From assembly GCA_046545675.1 (NCBI GenBank), contig JBKGZI010000133.1:1-13080 (forward strand): a stretch of 13,080 nucleotides of DNA, in the 5' to 3' direction. The translations under genes were made by a program, and so were the position numbers. Position 1 is the stretch's first letter, and each line of letters begins with the position of its first letter. Of the stretch, positions 6,560 to 13,076 are shown piece by piece. Below the pieces are notes generated by a model, which worked only from the letters and a program-made list of their open reading frames with translations, was not told the DNA's origin and did no database searches. This stretch comes from CAYLTX01 sp046545675. Its GTDB lineage: Bacteria > Myxococcota_A > Bradymonadia > Bradymonadales > Bradymonadaceae.

Positions 6560-7783
6560 ATGCAGCAACCTTGCGAAACCGCACTCGATGATAAGACGAC
6601 GGCGAAGCTTGTCGAGCGCCGCCGTCACTTGCACGCTCATCCGGAGCTGTCCAATCAGGAGCACGAGACGGCGCGCTTTGTCAAAGAGCAGCTCACTGAG
6701 ATCGGCATCGACAGCGTCGAGACCGTCGCCGAGACCGGGGTCGTCGCGCTGGTCGAGGGCGCCCACGCCGGGCCCACGCTGGCCTGGCGCGCCGACATCG
6801 ACGCGCTGCCGATCGACGAGATCAACGAGGTCTCCTATCGCAGTCAGAACCCCGGGGTGATGCACGCATGCGGCCACGACGTCCACACCACCGTCGGGCT
6901 CGGGCTGGCCGAGCAGATTTTCGCGCGCCGCGATGAACTTCACGGTCGGGTCAAATTCATCTTCCAGCCGGCCGAGGAGGCAAGCCCCGTCGACGAGCCG
7001 ATCGGCGCCGAGAGGATGGCCCGCGAGGGCGTGCTCGACGACCCGAAGGTCGACGGCGTCTTCGCCGCCCATTGCATGCCGGCGCTCGAGGTCGAGAAAA
7101 TCGGCTTCACCGGCGGCCCCGTGTGGGCGGGCTCGGATCTGATCGAGCTGGAGGTGCGCGGCAAAAAATCCCACGGCGCCTACCCCCACGAGGGCATCGA
7201 CGCGGTCCTGGTCGCCAGCCACCTCGTCTGCGCGCTGCAATCGGTGGCCTCCCGGCGCGTCGACGCCCGCGAGGCCTGCGTGGTCACCATCGGGCGCATC
7301 GAAGCGGGCAACTCCTATAATATTCTGGCCGAGAGCGCGCGGCTGACCGGTATTTTGCGCGCGTTGTCCGAGGACGTCTCCGAGCAGGCCAAGGCCGAAA
7401 TCAGCCGCCTGGCGCGGAATATCTGCGAGGGTTTCGGTGCTACTTGTGAGGTGAAGTTTACGCCCGGCGCCCGGCCGGTCGTCAACGACGAGGCGCTGGA
7501 GCGGCGCGCCGTCGACGCGCTCACCGAACGCTTCGGCACCGATCAGATCGTCAGCCACCCGCCGCAGCTGGGCGCCGAGGACTTCGCCGCCTTCTCGCGA
7601 CGCGTGCCGGGCTGCTACCTATTTTTGGGCATCCGCAACGAAGACAAAGGCATCGTCAACCCGCTGCACACCCCCGACTTCGACGTCGACGAGCGCTGCC
7701 TGGCGTTTGGGGTCGAGCGTTTTGCGGCGATGTTGTTGGATGTGGGTGCGGGGCTTGCCGCAACAACCCCAGAACCACTATAA
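6560..7783 (+). CDS. M20D family metallo-amidohydrolase (N-acyl amino acid / hippurate hydrolase type)
   Basis: The 407-residue enzyme should remove acyl groups from N-acylated amino acids or related amides using a di-metal centre. Seen in order: RRHLHAHPELS near residues 21-31, RADIDALP at 77-84, HACGHDVHT at 102-110 with C104 and H106 as metal ligands, QPAEE at 136-140 with the catalytic base and a metal ligand, H161 in AAHCMP, KKSHGAYPHEGIDA (192-205) in the small dimerisation domain, and H360 in NPLHTPDFD. This is the M20D set, as in IAA-amino acid hydrolases and YxeP-like proteins. The open frame extends far upstream, but ATG 6560 is right: GGAG lies 5 bases before it and homology begins there. 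The exact substrate is unknown. It is followed after 43 bp by ybaB and is probably co-transcribed with it. Confidence 0.92.
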   Translation: MQQPCETALDDKTTAKLVERRRHLHAHPELSNQEHETARFVKEQLTEIGIDSVETVAETGVVALVEGAHAGPTLAWRADIDALPIDEINEVSYRSQNPGVMHACGHDVHTTVGLGLAEQIFARRDELHGRVKFIFQPAEEASPVDEPIGAERMAREGVLDDPKVDGVFAAHCMPALEVEKIGFTGGPVWAGSDLIELEVRGKKSHGAYPHEGIDAVLVASHLVCALQSVASRRVDAREACVVTIGRIEAGNSYNILAESARLTGILRALSEDVSEQAKAEISRLARNICEGFGATCEVKFTPGARPVVNDEALERRAVDALTERFGTDQIVSHPPQLGAEDFAAFSRRVPGCYLFLGIRNEDKGIVNPLHTPDFDVDERCLAFGVERFAAMLLDVGAGLAATTPEPL

Positions 7784-7826
7784 AGCAACCAACACCAACC
7801 AACCCCCAAACACCACGAGGAACACC

Positions 7827-8141
7827 ATGAAAGGCGGCTTCAACAACATCGTTCGTCAGGCCCAGCAGATGCAGGGCAAGATCGCCAAGATTCAAGAGGA
7901 GATGGCCGACAAGAAGGTCGAGGCCTCCACCGGCGGCGGCGTGGTCACCGCCGTGGTCAGCGGCGACCAGCAACTCCTCGAGCTCAACATCGACCCGGAG
8001 GTCGTCGACCCCGAAGACGTCGAGATGCTCGAAGAGATGGTCGTCGGCGCCATCAACCAGGCCATGAAGATGGCCGGTGACATGATGAACGAAGAGGTCG
8101 AGAAGGTCACCGGCGGCATGAATATCCCGGGTATGTTCTGA
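7827..8141 (+). CDS. ybaB: YbaB/EbfC family nucleoid-associated protein
   Basis: The 104-residue protein matches the usual size and plan of YbaB/EbfC, a dimeric DNA-binding nucleoid protein. It has an N-terminal helix with IVRQAQQMQGKIAKIQEEM, then strands containing STGGGVVTAVVSGDQQLLELNIDPEVVD, then a C-terminal methionine-rich helix. ATG 7827 has GAGG six bases upstream. In most bacteria the gene lies between dnaX and recR. Here recR follows, as expected, but dnaX is replaced by an M20 hydrolase gene, and a 247-bp repeat-rich spacer separates ybaB from recR where the genes normally nearly touch. Confidence 0.93.
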   Translation: MKGGFNNIVRQAQQMQGKIAKIQEEMADKKVEASTGGGVVTAVVSGDQQLLELNIDPEVVDPEDVEMLEEMVVGAINQAMKMAGDMMNEEVEKVTGGMNIPGMF

Positions 8142-8216
8142 TTGTTGCTGGTTCGCGGCGGTGTCGATGCGCTGTGTCGCTCTACAGGATCGCAGCCCAG
8201 CCGACTGTTGATGGTG

Positions 8217-8383
8217 TTCTTGGTTCTTGGTTCTTGGTTCTTGATGTATTTGACCGAGTCTCCACGACACATCGACGCTAGGCGAGACGCCGCTGATCGG
8301 CGCGAAAGCTCCACGCCGTACCAAGAACCAAGAACCAAAAACCAAGAACCAAAAACCAAGAACCAAGAACCAAGAACCAAGAA
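8217..8383. repeat. Inverted pair of heptamer arrays in the recR leader
   Basis: The left array has three TTCTTGG units plus TTCTTGA (8217-8244). The right array has nine units in exact register (8321-8383): seven CCAAGAA and two CCAAAAA. It ends as CCAAT directly against the recR ATG. The arrays are complementary, so a recR transcript could form a long stem of about 27 bp around a 77-nt loop. The 247-bp ybaB-recR spacer contains no gene; the part between the arrays shows nothing else that I recognise. Confidence 0.92.
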
Positions 8384-8388
8384 CCAAT

Positions 8389-9006
8389 ATGAAAGCAACC
8401 GATCCGATCACCCGGCTGGTCAACGCCTTCGCCAAGCTCCCCGGAGTCGGCGAGCGCACGGCCAGCCGGCTCGCCTTTTTCATCCTCAATCAACCCGAGG
8501 AGATCGCCGGCGAGCTGGCCGAGGCGCTGGTCGACGTCAAGCAGAAGGTCGGGCTCTGCGAGCGCTGCTGCAACCTGACCGACGCGCGACTGTGCGCGAT
8601 CTGCCAGTCGGCCAAGCGCGATCACTCGGTGATCTGCGTGGTCGAGAACACCCCCGATCTGCGCGCCATCGAAAATACCGGCGAGTTCCAGGGCACCTAC
8701 CACGTGCTCCACGGCCTGATCAGCCCGCTCGAGGGCATCGGCCCCGACGACGTGCACATCCGCGAGCTGCTCAAGCGCCTGGAATCCTCCGACGACAACC
8801 CCGAGGCTGGCCAGGTCGACGAGATCATCATCGCCACCAGCCCCTCGGTCGACGGCGAGGCCACTTCCCTGTACCTGTCCAAGCTCATCAAGCCCCTGGA
8901 CATCCGGGTCAGCCGCATCGCCTCGGGCGTGCCCATCGGCAGCGAGCTCGAGTACACCGACAAGTCCACCCTCTCCCGCGCCCTCTCCCAACGCCGCAAC
9001 CTTTAA
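8389..9006 (+). CDS. recR: Recombination mediator protein RecR
   Basis: RecR works with RecO (and RecF) to load RecA at single-stranded gaps. The 205-residue length is typical. It has a helix-hairpin-helix at KLPGVGERTASRLAF (16-30), a C4 zinc finger at C57, C60, C69 and C72, a Toprim domain from about 80 including VVENTPDLRAIE, and the characteristic end EYTDKSTLSRALSQRRNL. The start is fixed by length and by alignment to the family. No Shine-Dalgarno is visible: the 68 bases before ATG are heptamer repeats of A, C and scattered G. Translation may rely on an unstructured A-rich leader, or be limited by pairing with the upstream inverted array. A second, G-rich heptamer array begins two bases after the stop. 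Confidence 0.96.
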   Translation: MKATDPITRLVNAFAKLPGVGERTASRLAFFILNQPEEIAGELAEALVDVKQKVGLCERCCNLTDARLCAICQSAKRDHSVICVVENTPDLRAIENTGEFQGTYHVLHGLISPLEGIGPDDVHIRELLKRLESSDDNPEAGQVDEIIIATSPSVDGEATSLYLSKLIKPLDIRVSRIASGVPIGSELEYTDKSTLSRALSQRRNL

Positions 9007-9007
9007 C

Positions 9008-9047
9008 TGCGGGCTTGGGGCTTGGGGTACTGCGGGCTTGGGGCTTG
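9008..9047. repeat. GGGGCTT heptamer array, third locus
   Basis: ACTGCGGGCTTGGGGCTTGG is followed by GGTACTGCGGGCTTGGGG and CTTG. This is the same heptamer and the same TACTGC flank as at 1004-1042, in the opposite orientation, with the block present twice. Here the G-rich strand is the plus strand, so a recR transcript would carry it in its 3' untranslated region. Confidence 0.9.
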
Positions 9048-9071
9048 AACAGCAGGCTCCATACTGAACCC

Positions 9072-9097
9072 TTGCAGTTGCAGTTGCAGTTGCCGTT
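9072..9097. repeat. GTTGCA hexamer array
   Basis: TTGCA is followed by GTTGCA, GTTGCA, GTTGCC and GTTCC in 6-bp phase (from 9072). It lies between the heptamer array and the octamer array after recR. Confidence 0.75.
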
Positions 9098-9100
9098 CCT

Positions 9101-9202
9101 GGACCCCCGGACCCCTGGACCCCTGAACCCCTGCCGTTCATCCCGACCCCCGGACCCCCGGACCCCTGAACCCCTGCCGCTCATCCCGACCCCTGAACCC
9201 CT
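9101..9202. repeat. GGACCCCY octamer array with higher-order period
   Basis: Octamers GGACCCCC, GGACCCCT and GAACCCCT follow one another, interrupted by GCCGTTCATCCC (9133-9144) and GCCGCTCATCCC (9176-9187). This makes three blocks of 44, 43 and at least 15 bp. The minus strand has many runs of four or five G with 3-4-nt loops and is G-quadruplex-capable. Open frames through it are proline-rich repeat translations and not genes. Confidence 0.9.
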
Positions 9203-9428
9203 GCAGTACCCAGCATCCAGAATTGCGCACTAAACACATTGTGTGTTACGGTCATTTCAGAATCGGTTTTTCGCAGAAGACTGTGGCATGATAAGCCTCA
9301 TGCACGCTCGCGAATTGGGCGCTGCGGCTTCTCTTGGCATCGTCGGATCTAGGGCACGCCGGCCCTGGGCGGCTTAACAGCGGCCTTTTAGCGTTTGAAG
9401 TCTCACACCCTCGCAACCGAGGAAGCCT
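9203..9428. other. Gene-free upstream region of mglB
   Basis: After the octamer array the base composition becomes more mixed. It contains an inverted repeat at 9233-9247 and a weak candidate -10 (CATGAT at 9288, with a TG two bases before) lacking a good -35. The stretch probably holds the mglB promoter, which I cannot place with confidence. No open frame looks real. Confidence 0.4.
9233..9247. promoter_or_regulatory. Perfect inverted repeat upstream of mglB (possible operator)
   Basis: AACACA, TTG, TGTGTT is a perfect 6-bp inverted repeat with a 3-bp centre. It lies 196 bp before the mglB start, in the first non-repetitive sequence after the octamer array. Its size fits a dimeric regulator site, but no factor can be named. 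Confidence 0.35.
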
Positions 9429-9440
9429 GAGGAGTTCCTC
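9429..9440 (+). promoter_or_regulatory. mglB ribosome binding site within a small palindrome
   Basis: GAGGAG at 9429-9434 lies eight bases before the mglB ATG. It is part of the palindrome GAGGAGTTCCTC, which could fold as GAGG/CCTC around a 4-nt loop. Folding would hide the Shine-Dalgarno, so this may be weak translational tuning. The stem is only 4-5 bp. Confidence 0.45.
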
Positions 9441-9442
9441 TT

Positions 9443-9934
9443 ATGGTTAGTGGTCAGATGGTGATTTACGAGGAGGAAGCCCAGCAGCTCAAGGGTATTA
9501 TTGAGCAGTTGGTGCGCGATGCCCTCGCGAAAGCCATCTTCATCGTCGACACCGACGGCCAGCTCATCGCTGCTACCGGAGAAACGGCCGGCATCGATAC
9601 GACTGGCTTTTCCTCGCTCGTCGCGGGCGCTACGGCTGCCACTGGCGGCTTGGCGGATATGCTCGGCGAAGAAGAGTTTCCAGTCCACTTCCACGAGGGG
9701 GAGAGGAGTCACCTGCACGTTTCGTTGATCCGAAGCAAGTTGATCCTCGTGGTCATCTTCGATGAGCGCTCCAGCCTCGGCTTGGTGCGCTTGCGCGTCA
9801 AACGCGCCTACTCCCAGATGGAGGACGTGCTCGATTCCCTCGACAAGAAGAAAGCCGACGGCGGCCAAGATGTCGACATCTTCGGTGATATCACCGACGA
9901 CGACATCGACAGCTTGTTCAACGATACTTTCTGA
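9443..9934 (+). CDS. mglB: MglB, Roadblock/LC7-domain GAP partner of MglA
   Basis: MglB is the GTPase-activating partner that confines MglA-GTP to one cell pole in Myxococcus, where the pair controls gliding polarity. The 163-residue protein is similar throughout to Myxococcus MglB: it starts with a short lead into VIYEEE, has IFIVDTDGQLIAATGET near 32-48 and the conserved EEFPVHFHEGE (76-86), then LVVIFDERSSLGLVRLRVKRA (102-122). It ends in an acidic tail with ITDDDIDSLF. The Roadblock fold covers about residues 10-135. The ATG at 9443 is supported by GAGGAG and by alignment of the N-terminus. mglA follows, but after 264 bp with its own candidate promoter, a wider gap than I would expect for the classical operon. 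Whether this organism glides or twitches cannot be said. Confidence 0.95.
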   Translation: MVSGQMVIYEEEAQQLKGIIEQLVRDALAKAIFIVDTDGQLIAATGETAGIDTTGFSSLVAGATAATGGLADMLGEEEFPVHFHEGERSHLHVSLIRSKLILVVIFDERSSLGLVRLRVKRAYSQMEDVLDSLDKKKADGGQDVDIFGDITDDDIDSLFNDTF

Positions 9935-10061
9935 GCAGGCCGGCCCAGGCGATCGGTGGGCGGTTAGTGACGGTTTTTGCCGACTTCTCGCCCGTGCTTC
10001 GTTGCGACGTTCGGCCCCGGGCATACCCTGCACCCTGGCCGGTTCTGCCGAAAAAATTTAT

Positions 10062-10089
10062 GTGACACTCGCCGCCGTCATGTTATATA
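10062..10089 (+). promoter_or_regulatory. Candidate sigma-70 promoter for mglA
   Basis: GTGACA (10062-10067, five of six to TTGACA) is followed 16 bp later by TATATA (10084-10089, four of six), with an extended TG at 10081-10082. It lies in a short AT-rich island about 110 bp before mglA, within GC-rich surroundings. The call is by eye and no start site is known. Confidence 0.4.
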
Positions 10090-10198
10090 CCATACGTCGG
10101 TGGCTCTGATATGCACGTCGCCCTCACAGGCGGCTATCGCGTGCCAATTTGGATGAGCTGCTGCCATACAGCTATGCTCGGCCTCGAGAAAGGTTCAT

Positions 10199-10798
10199 AT
10201 GTCGTTCATCAACTACGCGCAGCGTGAGATCATCCTCAAGATCGTTTATTACGGTCCTGGTCTCTGCGGCAAAACGACGAATATCAAGTTTATCTACTCG
10301 GGCACTAATCCGGACGCCCGCGGCAAATTGATCAACTTGGAGACCAAGCAGGAGCGAACGCTCTTCTTCGACTTCCTGCCGCTCAGCTTACCGGCGATCC
10401 GCGGGTTCAAGACCCGCCTGCACCTGTATTCGGTGCCCGGCCAGCTCTTCTATAGCGCCAGCCGCAAGCTGATCATGAAGGGCGCCGACGGCGTCATCTT
10501 CGTCGCCGACAGCCAGCGCGCCCGTAAAGAAGCCAACATCATCTCCATGGAGGACCTCAAAGAGAACCTCCAGGAGTATGGCTACGATATCAACAAGATC
10601 CCGTTCGTCATCCAGTACAATAAGCGCGACCTGCCCACTGCGATGTCCGTCGAAGAGCTTCGCGAAGATCTCAACCCCGGCCAGCAATATCCGGACTTCG
10701 AGGCCTGCGCAGTCGCCCCCGACGGCCCCGGCGTCTTCGAGACCCTCAAGGCGGTCGTCAAACAGATCTTGATGGAGCTCAAAAAGAAAAAGCAGTAG
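10199..10798 (+). CDS. mglA: MglA, Ras-like polarity GTPase
   Basis: The 199-residue small GTPase is a clear MglA: MSFINYAQREIILKIVYYGP at the N-terminus, P-loop GPGLCGKTT at 19-27, R53 in ERTLFFDFLP (the intrinsic arginine finger described for MglA), VPGQ with Q82, FVADSQ near 101-106, and base-recognition NKRD at 141-144. Residue 78, in the place of the Ras DxxG aspartate and threonine in Myxococcus MglA, is serine here (LYSVPGQ), a conservative change. It acts at the cytoplasmic face of a cell pole and recruits motility or polarity effectors in its GTP form. ATG 10199 has GAAAGG six bases before it. It ends 29 bp before a strong terminator, so the mgl unit closes here. Confidence 0.97.
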   Translation: MSFINYAQREIILKIVYYGPGLCGKTTNIKFIYSGTNPDARGKLINLETKQERTLFFDFLPLSLPAIRGFKTRLHLYSVPGQLFYSASRKLIMKGADGVIFVADSQRARKEANIISMEDLKENLQEYGYDINKIPFVIQYNKRDLPTAMSVEELREDLNPGQQYPDFEACAVAPDGPGVFETLKAVVKQILMELKKKKQ

Positions 10799-10827
10799 TC
10801 ATCCCGGCTACTTCCAAGCGCCCCAAA

Positions 10828-10858
10828 CCCGCCGGATCTGCGAGCCGGCGGGTTTTTT
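10828..10858 (+). terminator. Strong intrinsic terminator after mglA
   Basis: CCCGCCGG (10828-10835) pairs perfectly with CCGGCGGG (10845-10852) around a 9-nt loop. Six T follow directly (10853-10858). The A-run before the stem extends pairing with the T-tract. Confidence 0.93.
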
Positions 10859-10878
10859 ATTTGTAAAACATCCCGCCG

Positions 10879-10908
10879 TTGACTAGACTTTTCCACGTTC
10901 GTTGTAAC
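10879..10908 (+). promoter_or_regulatory. Weak candidate promoter for the 153-aa gene
   Basis: TTGACT at 10879-10884 (five of six to TTGACA) is followed 18 bp later by TGTAAC (10903-10908, four of six). TTTAAT at 10910-10915 is a better -10 but is too far from this -35. The region after the terminator is the only AT-rich stretch before the gene. Confidence 0.3.
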
Positions 10909-10922
10909 TTTTAATGGGGGTG

Positions 10923-10946
10923 TTTTTTCACACACTGCGGCGCACG
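10923..10946 (+). promoter_or_regulatory. TTTTTTCACAC motif, copy 1
   Basis: TTTTTTCACAC followed by CGGCGCACG at a short distance lies about 80 bp before the 153-aa gene. It is nearly matched by a second copy at 11627-11649 just before miaB, with one gap and a few changes. It may be a shared regulatory site or a coincidence of T-runs. Confidence 0.3.
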
Positions 10947-11026
10947 AACGTGTGTTGCGGCCGCGCGTACCAGCGAGGCGGCTGCGACGCCCATCGGTGT
11001 TGCATTCAACTAGCGGAGGTGGCGCC

Positions 11027-11488
11027 ATGGGACTGCCGTCGGATCTGACATCGCAACACGCCAAACTCGACGCCAATATCTCGATGATGCGGGGGCACCT
11101 CGAGTCGGTGCGCCCGGATTCACCCGGAGCGCGAGAGGCATTCGCTCAATTACAACCCTGGACCCAGCAGATCGGGGAGATGCTGCGCGGCTACCTCGAC
11201 GCCGAGCAGAGCGGCTTGCTCAAGCAGGCCTCGCGCATCCTCGGGGACAGCCTCGAGGAGATCTCCGAGATCAACGACCACAACGACGAGCTGATCCACC
11301 GCTTCGAGCTCTTCGTGGGCACCCTCGACGAGCTGGGCGTCGACTTCGGCTCCGAGGAGTCCATGGACCAGCTTCGCGAGCGCTTCCAAGAGTTTGTCTC
11401 CTGCTTCGAGCGCCACCGCGACGCCGAGCGCAACTTCTACACTCTCTACTCGACGATTCTCTTCCCGTCGGGCGCCGCTACCGATTGA
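11027..11488 (+). CDS. Unrecognised 153-aa all-helical protein, hemerythrin-like at most
   Basis: No family is certain. ATG 11027 is chosen over an upstream extension because GGAGG lies seven bases before it (11015-11019). The protein looks entirely alpha-helical, acidic and soluble, with four probable helices, which suggests a four-helix bundle. Histidines and acids recur at helix-like spacing: H11, H24, E60, H85, H91, and H130-x3-E134 in ERHRDAERNFYTLYSTILFP. The last segment resembles the HxxxE-x-LFP end of hemerythrin-like cation-binding domains, but the full ligand set is not present at the usual spacing, so that reading is only a suggestion. It lies between the mglA terminator and miaB, apparently as its own unit. 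No signal peptide or membrane segment is seen. Confidence 0.8.
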   Translation: MGLPSDLTSQHAKLDANISMMRGHLESVRPDSPGAREAFAQLQPWTQQIGEMLRGYLDAEQSGLLKQASRILGDSLEEISEINDHNDELIHRFELFVGTLDELGVDFGSEESMDQLRERFQEFVSCFERHRDAERNFYTLYSTILFPSGAATD

Positions 11489-11530
11489 CACCCATAGACC
11501 AACTCTCTAACGTACGTCGGCGGTTGGATG

Positions 11531-11563
11531 CAGCGCCGTTTTCGGAAAGAAAACAAGGCGCTG
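11531..11563 (+). other. Long hairpin in the spacer before miaB
   Basis: CAGCGCC GTTTTC pairs with GAAAAC and GGCGCTG, separated by a 2-nt AA bulge, around a GGAAA loop. This gives 13 base pairs. There is no T-tract on the plus strand, so it is not a standard terminator. It could be a 3' end stabiliser of the upstream message or a leader structure of miaB. Confidence 0.65.
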
Positions 11564-11626
11564 AGCCGTTTGGTTCGTGGCCCCCTCACCATTGAGCACA
11601 GCTTGCGGGGCGCGCGTTCCATTGAT

Positions 11627-11649
11627 TTTTTTCACACCACCGGCGTACG
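11627..11649 (+). promoter_or_regulatory. TTTTTTCACAC motif, copy 2
   Basis: TTTTTTCACAC, then CACCGGCGTACG, ends just before the miaB start codon. It is the partner of the copy at 10923-10946. Confidence 0.3.
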
Positions 11650-11652
11650 ACG

Positions 11653-13068
11653 ATGACATCTGAGCCCACCACACGAAATCCCTACGCTTTCGACGGCGAC
11701 GCCAACGACATGCTCGACGCCGGCGAGACCGGCGGCAAGAAGGTCTTCATCGAGACCTACGGCTGCCAGATGAACCTGGCCGACAGCGAGCTGATGGGCG
11801 GCGTGCTGGTCGACAGCGGCTATACCTCCGCCGACGAGCTGGCCGACGCTGATGTGATCCTCATCAATACCTGCGCGGTGCGCGAGCGCGCCGAAGACCG
11901 CGTCTTCGGCCGGCTCTCACACCTGCTTCGTTTCAAAAACGACAAGCCCGAGCTCGTCCTCGGGGTCACCGGTTGTATGGCCGAGCATCTACGCGACAAG
12001 ATCACCGACCAGGCCCCCTACGTCGACCTGGTCATCGGCCCGGACGCCTACCGCCGACTGCCCGAGCTTCTCGACGCCGCCATGGGCGAGGCACACGACC
12101 CGGTCATCGACGTCACGCTGGACAAATCCGAGGTCTACGAGGGGCTGACCCCCAAACGCACAGCCGGCATCAGCGGGTGGGTGACCGTGCAGCGAGGCTG
12201 CGACAAATTCTGCAGCTTCTGCATCGTACCCTTCGTGCGCGGCCGCGAGCGCGGCGTGCCCCCCCAGGATATCCTGCGCCAGTGCCGCGACCTCGCCGAG
12301 CGCGGCTATAAAGAGGTGACCCTGCTGGGCCAGACAGTCAACTCCTACCGCCACCAGGACACCGACTTCGCCGATCTCCTCGAGCAGATCGTCCCCATCG
12401 AGGGCATCGAGCGCATCCGGTACACCTCGCCGTATCCCACTGATTTTACTCCGAAACTCATCGAGACGATCGCGCGGCACGACAAGATCTCCAATTATCT
12501 GCACCTGCCCGCGCAGTCCGGCTCGGAGCGCATGCTCGACGAGATGCGCCGCCAATATACCCGCCAAGAATACGACCAGCTCGTCCACGACATCCGCGAA
12601 GCCATCCCCGACATCGCCATCTCCACCGACATCATCGTCGGCTTCCCCGGCGAGACCGACGAGGACTTCGCCAAGACCGTCGAGCTGCTCGAGTCGACCC
12701 GCTTCGACTTCGCCTATTTGTTCAAATACTCCGAGCGCAGCAATACCTACGCCGCCAGAAACATGCCCGACGACATCTCCGAGGAGGTCAAGGGAGAGCG
12801 ACTCAGACACATCATCGAGCTGCAAGAGTCGATCAGCGCCGAGGTCTTCCAATCGAAGATCGGCTCGACCAAGCGCGTCCTCGTCGAGGGCGAGAGCAAA
12901 CGCGACCCCAACGATCTGTGCGGCCGCAGCGACGACTTCAAGATGACCGTCTTCCCGCGCCCCGAAGGCCGCGACCTCCAGCCGGGCGACCTGGTCGACG
13001 TCGAGATCACCGACTGCACCAGCCACACACTGCTCGGTACAGCAGAGAGTGAGAGAGTGAGAGAGTAA
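11653..13068 (+). CDS. miaB: tRNA-2-methylthio-N6-dimethylallyladenosine synthase MiaB
   Basis: MiaB is a radical-SAM methylthiotransferase that adds the methylthio group to i6A37 in tRNAs reading UNN codons. The 471-residue protein has the N-terminal UPF0004 domain with cluster cysteines C38 (ETYGCQMN), C74 (INTCAVRE) and C108 (VTGCMAE); the radical-SAM motif CDKFCSFC with C183, C187 and C190; and a C-terminal TRAM domain at about 395-465. The first 29 residues are a poorly conserved extension. ATG 11653 lacks a clear Shine-Dalgarno, and ATG 11710 (residue 20) is an alternative also without one, so the start is uncertain. The last residues and the stop codon are encoded by a GAGAGTGA tandem array, so the extreme C-terminus is repeat-derived. 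Confidence 0.96.
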   Translation: MTSEPTTRNPYAFDGDANDMLDAGETGGKKVFIETYGCQMNLADSELMGGVLVDSGYTSADELADADVILINTCAVRERAEDRVFGRLSHLLRFKNDKPELVLGVTGCMAEHLRDKITDQAPYVDLVIGPDAYRRLPELLDAAMGEAHDPVIDVTLDKSEVYEGLTPKRTAGISGWVTVQRGCDKFCSFCIVPFVRGRERGVPPQDILRQCRDLAERGYKEVTLLGQTVNSYRHQDTDFADLLEQIVPIEGIERIRYTSPYPTDFTPKLIETIARHDKISNYLHLPAQSGSERMLDEMRRQYTRQEYDQLVHDIREAIPDIAISTDIIVGFPGETDEDFAKTVELLESTRFDFAYLFKYSERSNTYAARNMPDDISEEVKGERLRHIIELQESISAEVFQSKIGSTKRVLVEGESKRDPNDLCGRSDDFKMTVFPRPEGRDLQPGDLVDVEITDCTSHTLLGTAESERVRE

Positions 13069-13076
13069 GAGAGTTA
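13045..13076. repeat. GAGAGTGA octamer array forming the 3' end of miaB
   Basis: There are four units: GAGAGTGA twice, GAGAGTAA, GAGAGTTA. The miaB stop TAA lies in the third unit (13066-13068). The unit is not a multiple of three, so gain or loss of one unit shifts the frame of the tail. Confidence 0.88.

Noticed and set aside
8142..9233. 363-residue plus-strand frame after ybaB
   Set aside because: It runs through the heptamer arrays and the recR gene in another frame and becomes Arg/Pro-rich, as in a shadow frame.
11989..13026. 345-residue minus-strand frame
   Set aside because: It lies wholly antisense to miaB and has no recognisable motif.
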